DNA from: Pinguiococcus pyrenoidosus | Taxonomy: Eukaryota; Sar; Pinguiophyceae; Pinguiochrysidales; Pinguiochrysidaceae | NCBI GenBank assembly: GCA_019677205.1 | Contig: JAAMXY010000283.1 | Span: 1-53,426, forward strand | DNA: 53,426 nt | Direction of reading: 5' to 3' | In this document: positions 33,213-44,452 of the stretch, piece by piece | How positions within the stretch are numbered: position 1 is the stretch's first letter | Layout of the letters: the number at the start of each line of letters is the position of its first letter | The notes under the pieces: generated by a model | Databases searched by the model: none | Seen by the model: the letters and a program-made list of their open reading frames with translations, nothing else | What the model was told of the DNA's origin: nothing | Made by a program: the position numbers and the translations under genes

Positions 33213-34891
33213 ATGCGAAGAAAGCCGCGGAGGTTCCCCGCGGGTATCTGCGGAGCTCTGGTGGTGTCCTTCCTTCTCGGCTTCATCTGGGGCCCATCTT
33301 TGTACGCCGACCTGCTCTTCGCGCTCAACGGCAGCTTCCCACCGAATCGTCAGACCTGTGAATATCAGCAGACCTCATATGAGAAGCCTCGGTAAGGTCT
33401 CCCACCGGTGGGACCCTCCAGGAAAGCCAGTCGCGTGGCATGACCTGTCTGTCGTGCACTGCTGCTCTGGACGAGCGAACTTCAAATGCGCTGAGATACG
33501 CCGCCTTTCCCCAGGGTGGCTGTGCTGGTCGCTTACGACGAGGCACTTTCGGCAGACCTCGCCTGGTCGACGAGCGACACCGAACGGTGCGGCGTCACAG
33601 AGACGAGAAACCCCTGAGCCGCATCGAAAGGTCTTCATCGGCACGAAACGTCATGAAGCTGCTGCCCCTCTTCATTTCCTACAGGTCGGTGGCGAACAAG
33701 GCGGCATATGCCGCTGCGCGTGGCTACGACGTACGGGTCGGAGACTTCTCGAGCATGACGGACCGCCCAGGAGGCTGGGGTGCTGTGACTTCATCAGAAA
33801 TGGCAAGGATTGCGTGATGCACGACTCACCAGGTTCACTACGTCTCTTCGCCGGCGCAGGCAAGATTTTGATGATCCAGGAGGCTTTGAAGCTTTACGAC
33901 TTCGTTTTCTACGCCGATGTCGATACCGTGATCATGAATCCGTCGATCCGGGTGGAGCAAATGCTGCCGCAGGACAAAGACCTCGCGATGACGAAAGACA
34001 CCAGCGGGGTGAACACAGGTGGGAGAAATGGTCCCAGCGCTGGCGACTCTCTTGTGATCTCCTCCGACTCGCCTACGAGACACGCGGAAGGGAGCCACGG
34101 GCTGACGCCTGTCGTCAACGGCGCTTCCTTTCGGACGTCTCTGATGTGTAGCAAGGTAGCTGACCAGTTTTTTGGCACGTGTCTTGTGCAGGTGCCATGG
34201 TTTTTCGGCGATCAAACTGGACCTTCTGGTTTCTTGAGGAGGTCTGGCGCCAGGAATGGCTCGTAGACGGGGACTACCCTTTCCACTGGGACCAGCGCCC
34301 CTTCCACTATCTCCTCCAAACACCAAAGTGGAGGGAGCAGTTCGGCGAAGCTCTTCCCTATCCCATTCGTGATCCAACCACTTGCGAAGCGATCGCTTGC
34401 CCGATGGTGCGTCCCAGGAGACTTGGGAACAGCAGGTTGAATCATGCTCTGAGACTCTCGTCGCAGGTGGACAGCTCGGATCCACTTCGGAATAGCTCGC
34501 AGATTGCCAGCCACATTCACGAGCTGCCGCAGTGCGCGATGAACAGCTTCCTTCTTTGGCCCTTTTCCCAGAAGAACCAGGACAGGTGCGGTCCGCTTTG
34601 TGCACGACTAGCCGAAGGGAACGAGCTGAGCTTTCCTCTCTCTCCGCCAGATATGAAACCTCACAGTTCGTGCCCGGGGATTTCATCCTGCACGCCGCCG
34701 GATATCGAGGCCTTGTCAAGGCATCTGTCTTTCGGGCAGCGCTCTCCAGGTCAGAGATAGGCGGAGCACCGAGCGGCATTCTTTTTACCGTAGCGCCATT
34801 CGTGGTATTGGTGGCAGTCATTTACCTCGTCTGGGCATCCTCAAAACGGAGACGACGAGCGCGAATAACAGACAAGACGCAGATAGCGTAG
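33213..34891 (+). CDS. GT34-like (galactosyl/xylosyl-type) glycosyltransferase, Golgi membrane
   Basis: GT34 enzymes transfer galactose, xylose or mannose to glycans in the Golgi. Seven exons (33213-33391, 33515-33586, 33685-33779, 33860-34018, 34192-34406, 34467-34585, 34651-34891) join in phase to 359 residues. A basic N-terminus and signal anchor (about residues 10-32) give type II topology. Family blocks are SVANKAAYAAARGYDVRVGD, ALKLYDFVFYADVDTVIMNP (DxD metal site DVD), TSGVNTGAMVFRRSNW and FVPGDFILHAAG. The length is short for GT34 but the catalytic core is complete in order. Unusually there is a second hydrophobic segment at the C-terminus (about 322-343), followed by KRRRRAR. Intron 5 is 60 bases and in frame; the other five shift the frame or contain stops. 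The donor sugar is not predictable. Confidence 0.8.
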
Positions 34892-35047
34892 AAGCACGAA
34901 GGAGAGAACAGCATACAGCAGGCTTCACAACATGAGGTGAAAAGGGAATGACGACGAAGAGAAGCCTCACTGCGAGAATGGCTTCGCAACATACTCGATC
35001 CACACCTATCATCAAGCCTCCACGCCGGGGGTCCCATGTGCTTCATT

Positions 35048-38000
35048 TCAGTCGTCAGACGAGGAGCTGGCGTCGTCGGGGGCGCCGTCGTCATCGTCAT
35101 GACCATCATCTACATCAACGACGTCCTCACTGTCACTATCGCTGTCGCTTTCGCTTTCGCTAGTCTCACTACCGGCATCTAACAGAGAAATTGTAGGCCG
35201 CTTCAGCTTGGCGACCGGCGCAGCCTTCTGTGGGCGCGAGTCGGCTTTCTTGGCAGACGGCGCCGTGGGCGCGCCCTTCGCACCCGTCTTGCCCTGCGCC
35301 TCAATGGCTTCCTCAGGCACATCAAGTTCCTTGGCAGAAGGTGGCGAATCCTGCTCGGTCGCAAAGTCCTCGGGGCTGAAGAAGTTCGTCCGCTTCTTGC
35401 TAGTCGTCTGCTTCTTGCTAGTCGTCTGCTTCTTGCTAGTCGTCTGCTTCTTGCTAGTCGTCTGCTCTTGCGGAGGCGCGGTGAGGGTCTCGAGAAGGGT
35501 CTTCGACTCGTTGCCCGAGTTGGATCCTTTATCCCGTTTCCGCCGCCCCGCCGCCTTCCTACGCCTCTGCGGTTGCTTCTGGAGGACGGCATGATCCTCA
35601 TCGGGCAGTACATTCTGCTCCCAGCAACTCTTTGCGTGCTCCTCAGACTTGAACAGTCCGAGGTCGTACCTCGACTTGTCGTCTTTGCTTGCATCGGAGG
35701 ACAGATCATCTAGCAACGGCTCGTAGACGGCAGCGAACTGCTGCTTCTGGCGGTGCCAGTACATCCCAGCTTGGCAGATGGACACGTTCGGCTTGTACCT
35801 TGCCAAGGGCACTGCATAGTCCCTCAGAGCATAGAAGGAGCAGTCCTTGTCGCTCTCCAGCTTGATCTTCTTGCCCCTCACGAGCTCCCTCAACGCGCTC
35901 TCCGCATCTACGACACGCACAAGCTTGTGCCCATTCTTCGCCAACGACGCCAGAGGAGTAAGGAGCAGCTGAAGGACGCGCAGCTCGCTTCCCCACGTCC
36001 GGAGGATCACTCCCGCGGAGAACGGGGACTCCGGAACGAGCGTCGGCGGGAGCTCCACCGCAGCCACTCCATCATATTCCACCGCAACAAGTCTCTCGAA
36101 GGATTGGTCCGTGCGGTATCCGTAGTGCGCGCCGATGCCACCATAATCGCCATCGCCCGACTCCAGAGCAGTCTGCACGCGATTCCAGACTTCAGCGACC
36201 TGCAGGTTGGCGACGTTCAGCAGCTCTCCCGACGAAGCCCACCCAACGGCTCCCAGATAGCCTCTGACGAAGCTTTTCACAGCTTCAATTCTCGCACGGA
36301 GCCGACCCCTCTGTTCCCCATGCGCTTTCTCGTCAACGCTCAGCGCAATCTTCATGCCGTCACCGTGCTTCGTGAGCCGAATCTTCTCATCCTGCGCGAG
36401 ACCTTCGAGGACGTCGAGAAACGCATCGCGACGAGGACCTTCCGGGAACAGGCGACACAAATGCCAGCTTTTCCTGCAGGACGACGTGCCGCGTCGTGAC
36501 GTTCTCGTAGCGCAGAGGCCAGCGAAATCGGGTGAGCATGAGAGCGCAGCCCCGTGCTCCTCGCAAACGCTGCAGGAGAAGCCTGGGTGCTGCAGCAGGA
36601 CTCGCTCGACCTTCGGGTAGATCTCTTGGCGAAACCGCTCCTTGGCCTCGTTCAGCCTGCGCTTCTCCGACGCCGCCGCCTCGCGGACATCTTTGAGAAG
36701 GGCACCTTGTGCTTCGAAGATCTTTATCGTCCGATCTTCGTGACGGCGGTAGCCTTGCAGCTGAAGCTGCTGGGAATCCATCAAGGCCTTGAACTCCTCG
36801 TTCGCGAGGTCGAGGTCGACGCCATTCTCTAATAGAAAGAAGAATCCGGCTAGCTGCCTTGGGTCGAACAGGTCAGAGAGGGTCTCCCGGGGGTCTGATC
36901 GCAGCTTCCCCCGTCCGACGTACTGGTGCTCGCGAAAGTCCGGCCATTGGAGCTCGCCAAGCTTGCAGTCGGCGCTGCTCTGCAGCTGGTCGACTGAGAA
37001 TGCCTTCAGCAGCAACCGTCGGAGGAGGCGAGCGCCATCGTTCATCATCTGCTGCACCACCTCTTCAAAGTCCATCTGCGGATCTCCGACGGTTCCTTCT
37101 GCTTCAAAGCACGCAGCGAAATCAAGATCTCTCTTCGGAGCAGAGCTCTCCTCCAAGAGCTCCATCCAATTCGCAGGAAGAGCCGCCTCGGACTGCGCGA
37201 AAGTCTCGCACTCAACGCTGCACAGCATGTAGCAGACGTTCGACCCCGGCACGTATCCCTTTGCGTCGAGGCGAGCACAGCTGAGGCCTCTCAGGCGCTT
37301 CCAGATGTCCGACGGGACGCAGTCGAGGCAGTACGTCTCGGGGCAAACCTCGCAGCGGAAAACGACCGGGCACTCCTTCTCGCTTCTCTTGCAGCCGTGG
37401 CAGTGATGGTGGTCGCACTTCCAGGCGAGATTGTGCAGGTCTCGTTCGTCGACCTTGGCACACTGGAGGCAATAGCAAATGGGGCACTCTTCGCAGCAAA
37501 CCAGCCTGCCGCCTTCCCAGCAGCCAAAGCAAAAGTCCTCGTGCCTGAATCGGCGCAGCCTGCTCCGGGAGCGCTCCTGCTGCTTTCCAGCACGATGACC
37601 CCGAGGGAAAGAGACGTGCAGCACGGCTTCCTGATCGTCTCCACTGTCAAAGGAATCTCCACTCCCGCTGTCCATCCTTCCTGCAGGGAAGGCGCCCTTC
37701 TTCTGTCCGGCCTTGTCCTCAATCTGATAGGACCAGCCGTCATTGCTGCCGGAGGCTTGCTTCTCGAAGTTGCGCGACAGCTTGGAGTACTGTACCACTC
37801 TGTCCGGCACCTCGAATCGATGGCCGAACAGAAGCGACGGGACCAACTTTGAGACGTGGGCGTTTAATGCAGAGCGCTTCTCCCTCAGCAGCGATCCGTC
37901 CCACTTCGCAACCTCAAGCCTCCCGACGAGCGCATCCTCCTCAGCGCGATTCCGATCCAACAAGCAGTCCAGCTCCTCATCGGTGATCGTTGGCGAGGGC

Positions 38001-41000
38001 ATCCGGTCGCGTCCCGCGGCCGTCGAGCTGGCATGTCCAGAAGGCGAGTCCCCAAGCTCGTCCTTGCTTTCAGCGCCCATGCTCTCCCAGAAAGCCTGTC
38101 GTAGGCTCTCATTCGTCTTCTCCTGATCGTGAAGCTGGAAGGCGCTCAAGGCGGATGACAGGGCCAGCTTCTGCTGAGACCGGAACCGAACCTGCTCCTC
38201 AATCGTACCCGTGGTGACCAGCCGGTACACGTGCACTTTGTTCCGTTGGCCAATCCGATGCACGCGACTGATGGCCTGCTGCTCGTCATACGGGCTGAAG
38301 CCCGCGTCGAAGAGGACCACTGTGTCGGCAGCCTGAAAGTTCAGTCCGTAGCCTCCTGTTTTCACGCTCAGGAGGCATATGAAAGCCTCCGAGTCGGGGA
38401 GGTTGTTGAACAGCGCTATTTGCACACTGCGCATGCCCGTCTTGGTTCCCCCATCGACTCGCAGGGCCTTCCATCCTCTCATTCGGCAGTAGTCGTCCAG
38501 TAAGTCTAGCGTATCGATCATGTGACAGAAGATCACGACCCGATGGCTTCTCGTCCCCCGCTCGTTCCACAGCCGCACCAGGATGCGGTCGAGCACGCGC
38601 AGCTTGCCAGACGCGAAGACCATCTTCTCCAGCGTCGTGCTATCTCGATCTGCTTCGACCCCGTCGACGAGATACGGATGGTTGCTCACGCGCAGAAGAG
38701 ACCAGATCAGATCCACCTGCACGTCCGGAGGCCTTCCGTTGCGTTCTTCCCGTGGGACCGAGTCTTTCTGGGCCGCCGTCGACTCCTCCATTCGGAAGGA
38801 TCTCTCCAGCTCGTCCAGGAGCTTCGGGTGTGGTACCATGAGTCTCCGGTACCACAGAAACTGCTCCGCCGCCAGGCCGCAATGAACCACCGTGTCCACC
38901 AGGGGCAAGATGCTCTTCTCGACGTCATACTTCATCCGCCGGAGCATGAAGACAGCCAGGAGACGGGACAGGAGCAGTTCGGCATCTGGCTCTTGCCTAT
39001 CGCGAAAGCGCTCGGGACTTGTGAACACACCGGGATGGAGGAAATTCAGCAGGGTGAAGAGGGAGTCGACGTTCTCCTGCACCACAGTTCCGGACAGAAT
39101 CGCCGTCCAGCCCAGCCGTCGCCGCAGGGAGCAGAACGCCACCGTGATGGGGCTTGACATGCTTTTCAACCTGTGGCCTTCGTCCAAGATGGCACCGACA
39201 AAGCTTCGCCTTCTCCAGAAGGCGCGACTGCGCTGCTCCGAGAAGACCTTGTACGTGGTGACGAGGACGTCGTCCCTTTCTCGGAGGAAGTCGGATTTGG
39301 CCCTCTCGACCAGCTCCATGGTTCCCATCATAGCCCGCACTCTGAGACTCGGGCAGCTCACCGATATCTCCTGCACCCAAAAGTTCACAACGGATGTGGG
39401 CGCCACGACGAGAAATGGACCGGCTTCTTTGCGCGCGAACTTCAGGTGGGCGAGAAACGAGATGACCTGCAAGGTCTTCCCCAGGCCCATTTCATCACCA
39501 AGGATGCAGCTGCATCGTCTGTCGTACATGCTGATCAGGAAGTTCATCCCCACCACTTGAAAATCGCGAAGCTTCCTATGCACTGTCTCCGGCTGCGGAT
39601 ACGCTTGATCGACACCACCGTTTGCGCTTCCGTTCCCATCTCCATGCCTCCCTTTCATGTCTTTCGCAGCAAGCTCCATTTTCAAGACCGCCTCCTCGTC
39701 TAGAAAGGGCTCCAGCGCGTCCCGCCTGGTGAATAGGTACGCGAGGCACCGCGCGTTGGCTTCCTTCTGGAGCACCTTGGCCCTTTCGCCCGAGGAGCCC
39801 CCTCGCCCGGGTCTTCGACGCTCGGGTTCCCTTTGAGGCCTGGGGCGCTTTCTCAAAGAGTGCCTGCCCGCCTTCCCTCCTGAACCTGCGGTATCATTCT
39901 CGCCAGCGATGCGTCCAGGCGCCTCTGCATCTGACTCGGACGGCTCGGACGGCTCGGACGGCTCGGCGGGTTCGGAGGCCTCGGATCCTTCAGGGTCGCC
40001 GTCTCCGTCTGATCCACTTCCGGACTCACCCAAGCCGGGGAAAGGCAGCTTGAAGCTTTTCCCATCTGCTGTTCGGAAAACGAAAGAAGATGAAGATGCG
40101 TGCCCGTTGGTGTCCGCGCTGGGTTTCTGGGCCTCGTGGCCGATGCCGTTCCCAGCGGAATCGTCTTTTGGAGCTGCGCGACGAGCGACCACCAGAGCGG
40201 CACGCCCGTCCACACCATTCGCTCTCGGTTTTCCATTCGCAATGATCTGCTTCGCCAGACGCTTCCTCTGTGGAGCATCCTTGTTTCGATGGCCATTGAC
40301 CTTGACCGGGGCTTCTTGGTGCGCTGATAGCTTCGCCATCGCCAGCTCGACAGCGGACCTTGTTCGCGCATCCTTCTGACATTCAGCCTCCAGCACCTGC
40401 AGGGCCTCCGCCATCGGGAAGTACCGATCTGACTCGGCGTTCACGGGCTTGTACAGAGCTCTCCCATGCGGGTCCACGGTCCGCAGCCACATGGCCTTCC
40501 CCGTCAGGTGCCGCAGGATCCCCTCCAAGTGCGCCGCCAGGTCTTCCTTGGACGGCCCCGCTTCCCCACCAGCATTCAAGCTCGCGTCTCCGGCTTTCGA
40601 TCTCGCCCTCTTCCGCTTCCGACCGGAGTCTTTGGCAGCAGGTTCGTGTGCATGAGGCAGGAGTTGGCCTCGGCACGCTGCGGAGCACAAGGCACTCACC
40701 AGTTGACGATGCGATCGACACCGCGCGCGTCAGCACGACGGCCTCGGAAGCTTCGAGATCCACGTCATCGCCGAGCTCGTCCAGACCCTAAGGTCGCGCG
40801 GGGGAGAAGCGTCAGCGATGCGCCCCAACTGTGCTTGGGGCGACGGCGGAAGGACGCTGGATTCCTGCGACGCACCAGAAGCGCTCTCGCTTTCTCATCC
40901 GCGGTCTGGCCCGCGCTCTTCTTGGGCTGCGCCACGCGAGAGAGCTTTGCCTGCCCGTTCCGCAGGCGCTTTCGCGGAGCTTCCCTGGCAAGTGGCTGGG

Positions 41001-41136
41001 ACGGTCGGCTCAAGTCCGCGTAGTCCTCTTCGGAAAGGTCCGACTCGTCGACGCTGGAATCGTCGTTCCCCCCATATTCGTCGGCGCTATCGGCGTCATA
41101 GGCCTCCAGAAGGCTCTCGCCCCACTCTGCGTCCAT
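35048..41136 (-). CDS. SNF2-family ATPase with C-terminal PHD-like zinc fingers
   Basis: SNF2 ATPases move nucleosomes or other DNA-bound proteins. Three exons (41136-40876, 40787-40700, 40629-35048) join in phase to 1,976 residues. The N-terminus is acidic, then basic (SGRKRKRARSK). The helicase core starts near residue 470: LRDFQVVGMNFLISMYDRR, GDEMGLGKTLQVISF (motif I), ILDEGHRLKS (motif II), ILSGTVVQENVDSLF (motif III) and AISRVHRIGQRNKVHVYRLV (motif VI, about 896-915). After it, about residues 1150-1215, is a Cys-rich array beginning CFGCWEGGRLVCCEECPICY, followed by further CxxC pairs, resembling PHD/ADD fingers. The tail is basic then acidic and contains four QTTSKK repeats (about 1836-1860). 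The finger after rather than before the helicase separates it from ATRX. I cannot assign a subfamily. Confidence 0.88.
35392..35463 (-). repeat. Four tandem 18-base repeats within the SNF2 coding region
   Basis: The unit GCTTCTTGCTAGTCGTCT is repeated four times without change on the plus strand. It encodes six-residue units QTTSKK in the C-terminal tail of the SNF2 protein. Perfect identity suggests recent expansion, or a length that varies between strains. Confidence 0.95.
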
Positions 41137-42214
41137 CCCGAAGTTTCCTCGGCTCCAGGACGCGGATGAGAGGGCGTAAGATCCGCTGCGGACCGGCCTA
41201 GGTGATGTCCTCGAGGTGCAGTGCGGCCGGTGGCGCAGGGCTATCCCGGAAGGGGCGCCTCTGCTTTAGAGAACAGCACCTTTGGTTGGAGAAGTGGAGT
41301 GGAGAAAAAGCGGGCGAGAATCGGAAGACGTGAGTTTCGCGATCGCTGGCAGCGGATGTCGGAGATGATTTTTGGCGCCAAAGGCGAGGTTCGCGATCCT
41401 TCAAATCCATCCATTGGACAGGGAAACAGGGCAGAAAAATTGCGATTCCAAAGTTGAGCGTGATGGTCTAATTTAAAAATTTTGAAAGCTTCCACGGAAG
41501 CCGGTATTAGGCCTTTTTTACGAAGTCATCTTAGACAGGATGCCATGATTGGTACCAGCGAGACTCATGTAACCAATGGAATCACAGTGATCTCAACTGC
41601 GGTTCACAGCAGCTAATCAATCCGCGAATAATTTTTCGATATCCAACCACTCCCGGAGATCGTGCCCAATCCTCCAATGCTATGGCCAAATAGAGAAAAT
41701 TCGCGCCACAGCGCTTCAAACTCTGCGGCGGTGCGCCGCCAAAGGTGCGCGCTTTGCCCGAGCGATGCTCGCCAGGGTGCACCTCTTGGATACGCGCGCA
41801 GAGGGATCTCCGAATTTCCACGAAAAAGTCGTCCTGCGTGGCGTGACCATCGCGCACCCACGTCGAGATCATCCCCTGTCCTAGTCGCTTGGCGCGTTAA
41901 GCCACAGTTCGGCGGGCGAGGTGAGTAGGAGGAGGCGCCCAACTGATGCGAAGAAGCGCCCTGTGGCGTTCGCGGTGTTTTGGCAGAGTTCTGAAGCACC
42001 GAAGAGTGAGAATGGACAGCACTTCTGTGGGGAAACGGAGGAAGAATTCGAACAGTCCGGCGCTTATTCGGTCCTTGACGCGCCACTCCGGCTGTTTGAG
42101 TCCTTCTGTTCAGGCCTCCCAAAGACCTAAGATACCCATAGACCCAAGATGCGCCGGGCCATAGTCGTGTAGATTCCTACTCATTGCTCGCTGCTCTCCC
42201 TCACCAAATCGCAG
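41137..42214. promoter_or_regulatory. Divergent region between the SNF2 gene and the Kir channel gene
   Basis: This spacer of about 1.08 kb contains both promoters. A CCAAT box lies at 41573-41577. An AT-richer patch (TTTAAAAATTTTGAAAGC and flanks) lies around 41460-41520. The region 41600-42150 has open frames on both strands but none with recognisable protein features, so I call no gene. Confidence 0.35.
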
Positions 42215-44170
42215 ATGTCCAGCGAGCACTTGGGAGAAGAGGAGCCTCTCCTGAGACACGCGGCGTCCTTGAGCGACACGGGGATCTCGAGGAGAGGCCA
42301 TCAGCACCAGCATCATCACCACCACAGCAGGAGCAAGAAGAAGAGGCCTGGGGGCCTCATGCACCACTTCTTCACCACGCCCGAGCAGGCGAGGAACCTG
42401 TACGCCGAGGCGGACGGCACCTTCGGCAACAGCGCTCCTAGAAGAGCAAGGAGGACGTCGGTCTCCCCGGGCTCGCTGGACGCCGTGGCCACAGAGCCGG
42501 CGCCCTTGCAGGAGACTCACCGCATCCTGGACCGCGACGCGGTGTTCAGCCAGTCGCGAGGCCACTGGAACATCGAGAGGATCATGACGGAGCGGGCGTG
42601 GACGTCGCTGTACGCGGAGGACTGGTTCCACACCGTCCTGAACAGTCCGACCCGCAGGATCTTCCTCATGCTGGTGGTGATCTTCACCGTGCTTGTGTTC
42701 TCCTTCGCCGTAGTCTACCGGCTGATCGCCGTGACCAGCAACTGCGAATCGGACATCGACAACTTCGTCCGCGCCGCCTACTTCAGCGTCGAGACCATGA
42801 CGACCATCGGCTACGGCACCTATGACTACTACTTCGGAGAGTGCTGGCCGATGCTGATCGTCATCATGGCGCAGCTGCTGTGCAGCATTCTCTTCGACTC
42901 GCTCTGCATCGGCCTCATGTTCGCCCGCCTTTCCCGCGGAGCCAAGCGCGCGAACACCATCGTCTTCTCCGAGAAGGCCGCCTTCCGCCGGCACAACGGC
43001 AAGACCTACTTCCTGTTCCAAGTCTGCGAACTGCGCAAGCACCAGCTCGTCGAGGCGCACGTGCGGTGCTACTGCATCCGCCACAATCGCGACATCGTCG
43101 GCGTCGGAGGGAACGGCGGACAGGTGCGCTGCCACACCACCCACTTCCAGTCCTTCACCATGCGCCTGCAGCATCCAGATGACGAGCTCGGCGGCCTGCT
43201 GCTGCTGTCCCTCCCCTGCGTGGTGACGCACCGCGTGGACATGTGGTCCCCCTTGATGCCGCCGACGATCTGGGTCAGCAAGACGGGCCTCGTGGACACC
43301 TCCGACCTGCCCTTCGGCACGTCGGCGAGGGACGCGGCGACGTGGAAGAAGGCCAAGAGGAAGGAGCCGACGGACGAGGACACGCATCGCGAGGAAGTCA
43401 CGAGCAACCTCCTGGACGCGGATCTCGTCCCAGTGATGAAGGACCATCGCACGCCGGACAAGGCGGAGACGAAGCGGCTGAGCATCCTGGAGCTGGGCAA
43501 GAGCCTTCGCTTCGGATCCTCGAGAACGCTCGGGGACGACTCGAGCAGGGGCTCTCTCACCGACGATGGCAGGCCGGTAGCCATGCGACAGGACTACAGA
43601 TTTCCGCAGCTGCAGCGACGAGCGGCCGACGACGACCAGGACGATCAGGAGGACAACCTGATTGACTACACCACGGCGAGCCTCTCAGCCAAGCGAAGGG
43701 AGCTTGCGTGGCCCGGATCGACCATGAAGATGACCGAAGCCTACCGCGCCTCCTCCGTGCAGTCCGTCGGATCCATCGACTCCGACATGAGCGAGCCTGG
43801 GTTTCTCTCCAAGGAAGACGGGCACGTGAACTCGTGCGACAACGGCATGGTGAGTCCGGTGCTGACGCGCCGGCCGAGCGAAACGAGCAAGAGCATCATG
43901 GACCTGGAGAAGGAGGCCCTTCAGGAGTACCTTGAGGATAGAGACGTCGAGATTGTGGTGCTTGTGGAAGGCATTGATCCGTTGACGAGCTGCACCCTGC
44001 AAGCACGGCATTCCTACCGCTGGAATGAAATCGAGTTCGACAAGATCTTCGCGGAGTGCGTGCATCGGAACAAGGATGGGCACTGTGTCGTGGATTTCAC
44101 GACCTTCCACACGCTAATTCCCATGCCGCCGTGCAACGATTCCTTTGGGCCCGTGGCAAGCTACCTCTAG
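42215..44170 (+). CDS. Inward-rectifier-type (Kir) potassium channel with a large cytoplasmic insertion
   Basis: Kir channels are tetramers of two-helix subunits that pass K+ across a membrane. This intronless gene encodes 651 residues. Before the pore is a His-rich, disordered N-terminus (HQHQHHHHH). WTSLYAEDWFHTVLN matches the slide-helix region. TM1 is about residues 149-170, the filter is TMTTIGYGTYDYY (about 193-205) and TM2 about 210-239. The Kir cytoplasmic domain follows: RANTIVFSEKAAFRRHNGKTYFLF pattern, then LRLQHP-type strands and VDMWSPLMP. Here the domain is interrupted by about 225 mostly charged, low-complexity residues (about 350-575). It then resumes with EIVVLVEGIDPLTSCTLQAR, HSYRWNEI and VVDFTTFHTLIPM, matching the final Kir strands. 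The membrane (plasma, flagellar or internal) is unknown. Confidence 0.88.
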   Translation: MSSEHLGEEEPLLRHAASLSDTGISRRGHQHQHHHHHSRSKKKRPGGLMHHFFTTPEQARNLYAEADGTFGNSAPRRARRTSVSPGSLDAVATEPAPLQETHRILDRDAVFSQSRGHWNIERIMTERAWTSLYAEDWFHTVLNSPTRRIFLMLVVIFTVLVFSFAVVYRLIAVTSNCESDIDNFVRAAYFSVETMTTIGYGTYDYYFGECWPMLIVIMAQLLCSILFDSLCIGLMFARLSRGAKRANTIVFSEKAAFRRHNGKTYFLFQVCELRKHQLVEAHVRCYCIRHNRDIVGVGGNGGQVRCHTTHFQSFTMRLQHPDDELGGLLLLSLPCVVTHRVDMWSPLMPPTIWVSKTGLVDTSDLPFGTSARDAATWKKAKRKEPTDEDTHREEVTSNLLDADLVPVMKDHRTPDKAETKRLSILELGKSLRFGSSRTLGDDSSRGSLTDDGRPVAMRQDYRFPQLQRRAADDDQDDQEDNLIDYTTASLSAKRRELAWPGSTMKMTEAYRASSVQSVGSIDSDMSEPGFLSKEDGHVNSCDNGMVSPVLTRRPSETSKSIMDLEKEALQEYLEDRDVEIVVLVEGIDPLTSCTLQARHSYRWNEIEFDKIFAECVHRNKDGHCVVDFTTFHTLIPMPPCNDSFGPVASYL

Positions 44171-44362
44171 TGAAGGAACGACACGAGGAACCGCAGGTGG
44201 CAAGAGGCTTGGAAAGTTGAGTGTTTTTTTTGGTTGTGTTTTGTGGGACCGCGCTGCGGAACCCAAGGATGCGGGCAGTCTCACCAGGAAGGACAGACTT
44301 GAATTCCTTTGGACTTCCTTGTCCCCCCCCATTCTGAGTCTCGTTCCTCTGCCGGAGACTGC

Positions 44363-44405
44363 CTGAGTCTTGAGCCTTGGGCCTTGAGCCTTGAGTTTTG
44401 AGCCC
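44363..44405. repeat. Short degenerate CCTTGAG/TTGAGCC repeat
   Basis: About five imperfect heptamers of the form CTTGAGC or CTTGGGC occur in the convergent 3' region between the Kir gene and EMC1. The array is small and low complexity. Confidence 0.6.
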
Positions 44406-44452
44406 GGCGAGAACTCCACGCAAGGGATACAGGAAAGCCTCCGCACCTCTAG

